From the NCBI RefSeq assembly GCF_003014535.1, contig NZ_PYGD01000016.1, positions 1 through 64,000 of the forward strand: a stretch of DNA of 64,000 bases, read 5' to 3'. The DNA comes from Taibaiella chishuiensis (GTDB lineage Bacteria > Bacteroidota > Bacteroidia > Chitinophagales > Chitinophagaceae). The notes beneath the pieces are model-generated. The model was not told the DNA's origin. It saw only the letters and a list, made by a program, of their open reading frames with translations, and did no database searches. Position 1 is the first letter of the stretch, and every line of letters starts with the position of its first letter. Position numbers and translations under genes: made by a program. Positions 63,230-64,000 of this stretch are shown here, one piece after another.

Positions 63230-64000
63230 ATGAAAAAAAGTTTTATTCCACTTGTTCTCAGTATATATAGTGTTGCTGCCTTTGCCCAGCAAAAGCAATT
63301 TACTATGGAAGAGGCAACCCTGGGTATCAGGGGTAAATTGGCTCCGCAAAACATCAAACAAACAGCCTGGATACCCGGCAGCAATGCATTTACACAATTG
63401 GCAGGCAACACAGGCAATGAAGTACTGCTCAGTACCTCGGTACCGCAGATGAAATCAGACACCCTGATCCGCCTGCAGGATATCAACCAGGCACTGTTTA
63501 ACCGGGAGCCGCTAAAAGCCATGCCTGCATTGCAATGGATCGACGGCAATAGCTTTTACTTTTCCATAGCCAATACTTTTTATACCGGCCAAAGGGCCAA
63601 TGGTAAATGGCAATACAATAAATGGCGTGTTGTGCCCGAACAGGCAGAGAACATGCAGGTAGACAAAGGCTCGCAACAGATTGCATTTACTACAGCCAAT
63701 AACCTGCAACTCATAGACAACAAAGGTCAGCTGCATGCAGTCACCAACGACAACAACAAAAATATCGTAAACGGGCAGTCGGTGCACCGTAACGAATTCG
63801 GTATAGATGGCGGTATCTTCTTCTCGCCCAAAGGCAACTTCCTGGCTTACTACCGCATGGACCAGAGCATGGTGAACGATTACCCGGTAGTAGACTGGGC
63901 CAGTACGCCTGCAGTGGCCAACCTGATTAAATACCCGATGGCCGGTGGCACTTCGCACCAGGTTACCTTGGGTGTATACAACCCGATTACCCGCCAGACC
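63230..64000 (+). CDS. Dipeptidyl-peptidase IV-type protein, 5' part
   Basis: This open frame runs from ATG 63230 through the window edge without a stop (257 codons seen). The signal peptide (SFIPLVLSIYSVAAFAQ) leads into FTMEEATLGIRGKLAP and WIPGSNAFTQLAG, the start of a DPP IV beta-propeller. LQDINQALF and FSPKGNFLAYYRMDQSMVNDYPVVDW support family S9B (prolyl dipeptidases), and the catalytic alpha/beta-hydrolase domain must lie to the right. Such periplasmic enzymes release Xaa-Pro dipeptides. The gene is incomplete only because the window ends. Confidence 0.85.
   Translation, partial: MKKSFIPLVLSIYSVAAFAQQKQFTMEEATLGIRGKLAPQNIKQTAWIPGSNAFTQLAGNTGNEVLLSTSVPQMKSDTLIRLQDINQALFNREPLKAMPALQWIDGNSFYFSIANTFYTGQRANGKWQYNKWRVVPEQAENMQVDKGSQQIAFTTANNLQLIDNKGQLHAVTNDNNKNIVNGQSVHRNEFGIDGGIFFSPKGNFLAYYRMDQSMVNDYPVVDWASTPAVANLIKYPMAGGTSHQVTLGVYNPITRQT

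Overview
The window looks like a chromosomal segment of a Bacteroidota bacterium, most likely a member of the Chitinophagia/Chitinophagaceae. Three signs support this. At least seven secreted proteins end in the 'LYPNPA...' type A sorting domain of the type IX secretion system (T9SS). Many genes are preceded by the Bacteroidota -7 element TAnnTTTG rather than a sigma70 promoter and Shine-Dalgarno pair. The housekeeping neighbours (pheT with a coiled-coil gene and a DUF6452/DUF6048 pair, Nif3 with a C4 zinc-ribbon protein, Smr-less mutS2, tex next to sua5) are typical of that phylum. No rRNA, complete tRNA, CRISPR array, integrase or insertion sequence was found.

Layout. 1-280: a TAGATGT heptamer array and short dispersed repeats. 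281-10.9 kb: an accessory stretch of small secreted proteins and lipoproteins. It includes two tandem class I lanthipeptide-type precursors (2907-3468, minus strand) without maturation enzymes, an S66/MccF-like peptidase, a GyrI-like/DUF1801 pair, a zinc-ribbon/CFI-box protein and an OsmC protein. 11.2-16.2 kb: a triple-DUF4394 T9SS protein and an ABC exporter. 16.9-19.0 kb: topB. 19.1-25.9 kb: a complete thiamin operon, thiS-thiC-thiE-like-thiD-thiE-thiG-thiH-thiF. It is headed by a TPP riboswitch whose switching mechanism can be read directly: the P1 5' strand and a start-codon-sequestering hairpin compete for the same bases. 26.0-32.2 kb: nitronate monooxygenase, DUF2252, a methyltransferase, a Na+/H+ antiporter and a bestrophin. 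32.2-33.2 kb: a gene-free kilobase holding an A-B-A-spacer-B-A repeat structure.

33.3-39.3 kb (minus strand): tex, sua5, a T9SS reprolysin-like metalloprotease, and upstream of it a stand-alone secreted protein that aligns with the protease's own propeptide. 39.5-49.5 kb: pheT and its neighbours, mutS2, the zinc-ribbon/Nif3 pair, a small HELKH zinc-peptidase-like protein and folC. 49.7-55.7 kb: two Omp28/thioredoxin-like T9SS proteins and two tandem T9SS paralogues of 261 aa. 55.8-64 kb: an ABC permease, a PyrR-like phosphoribosyltransferase, a small secreted protein, ispD (TTG start), a secreted unknown, cinA (probably a TTG start), radC-dprA, and the 5' part of a dipeptidyl-peptidase IV-type gene cut by the window edge.

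The observations most worth following up are the riboswitch strand-exchange design, the lanthipeptide pair whose upstream DNA is more conserved than its core peptides, the stand-alone propeptide beside its protease, and the A/B repeat island. All function calls come from reading motifs by eye; no database search was run.
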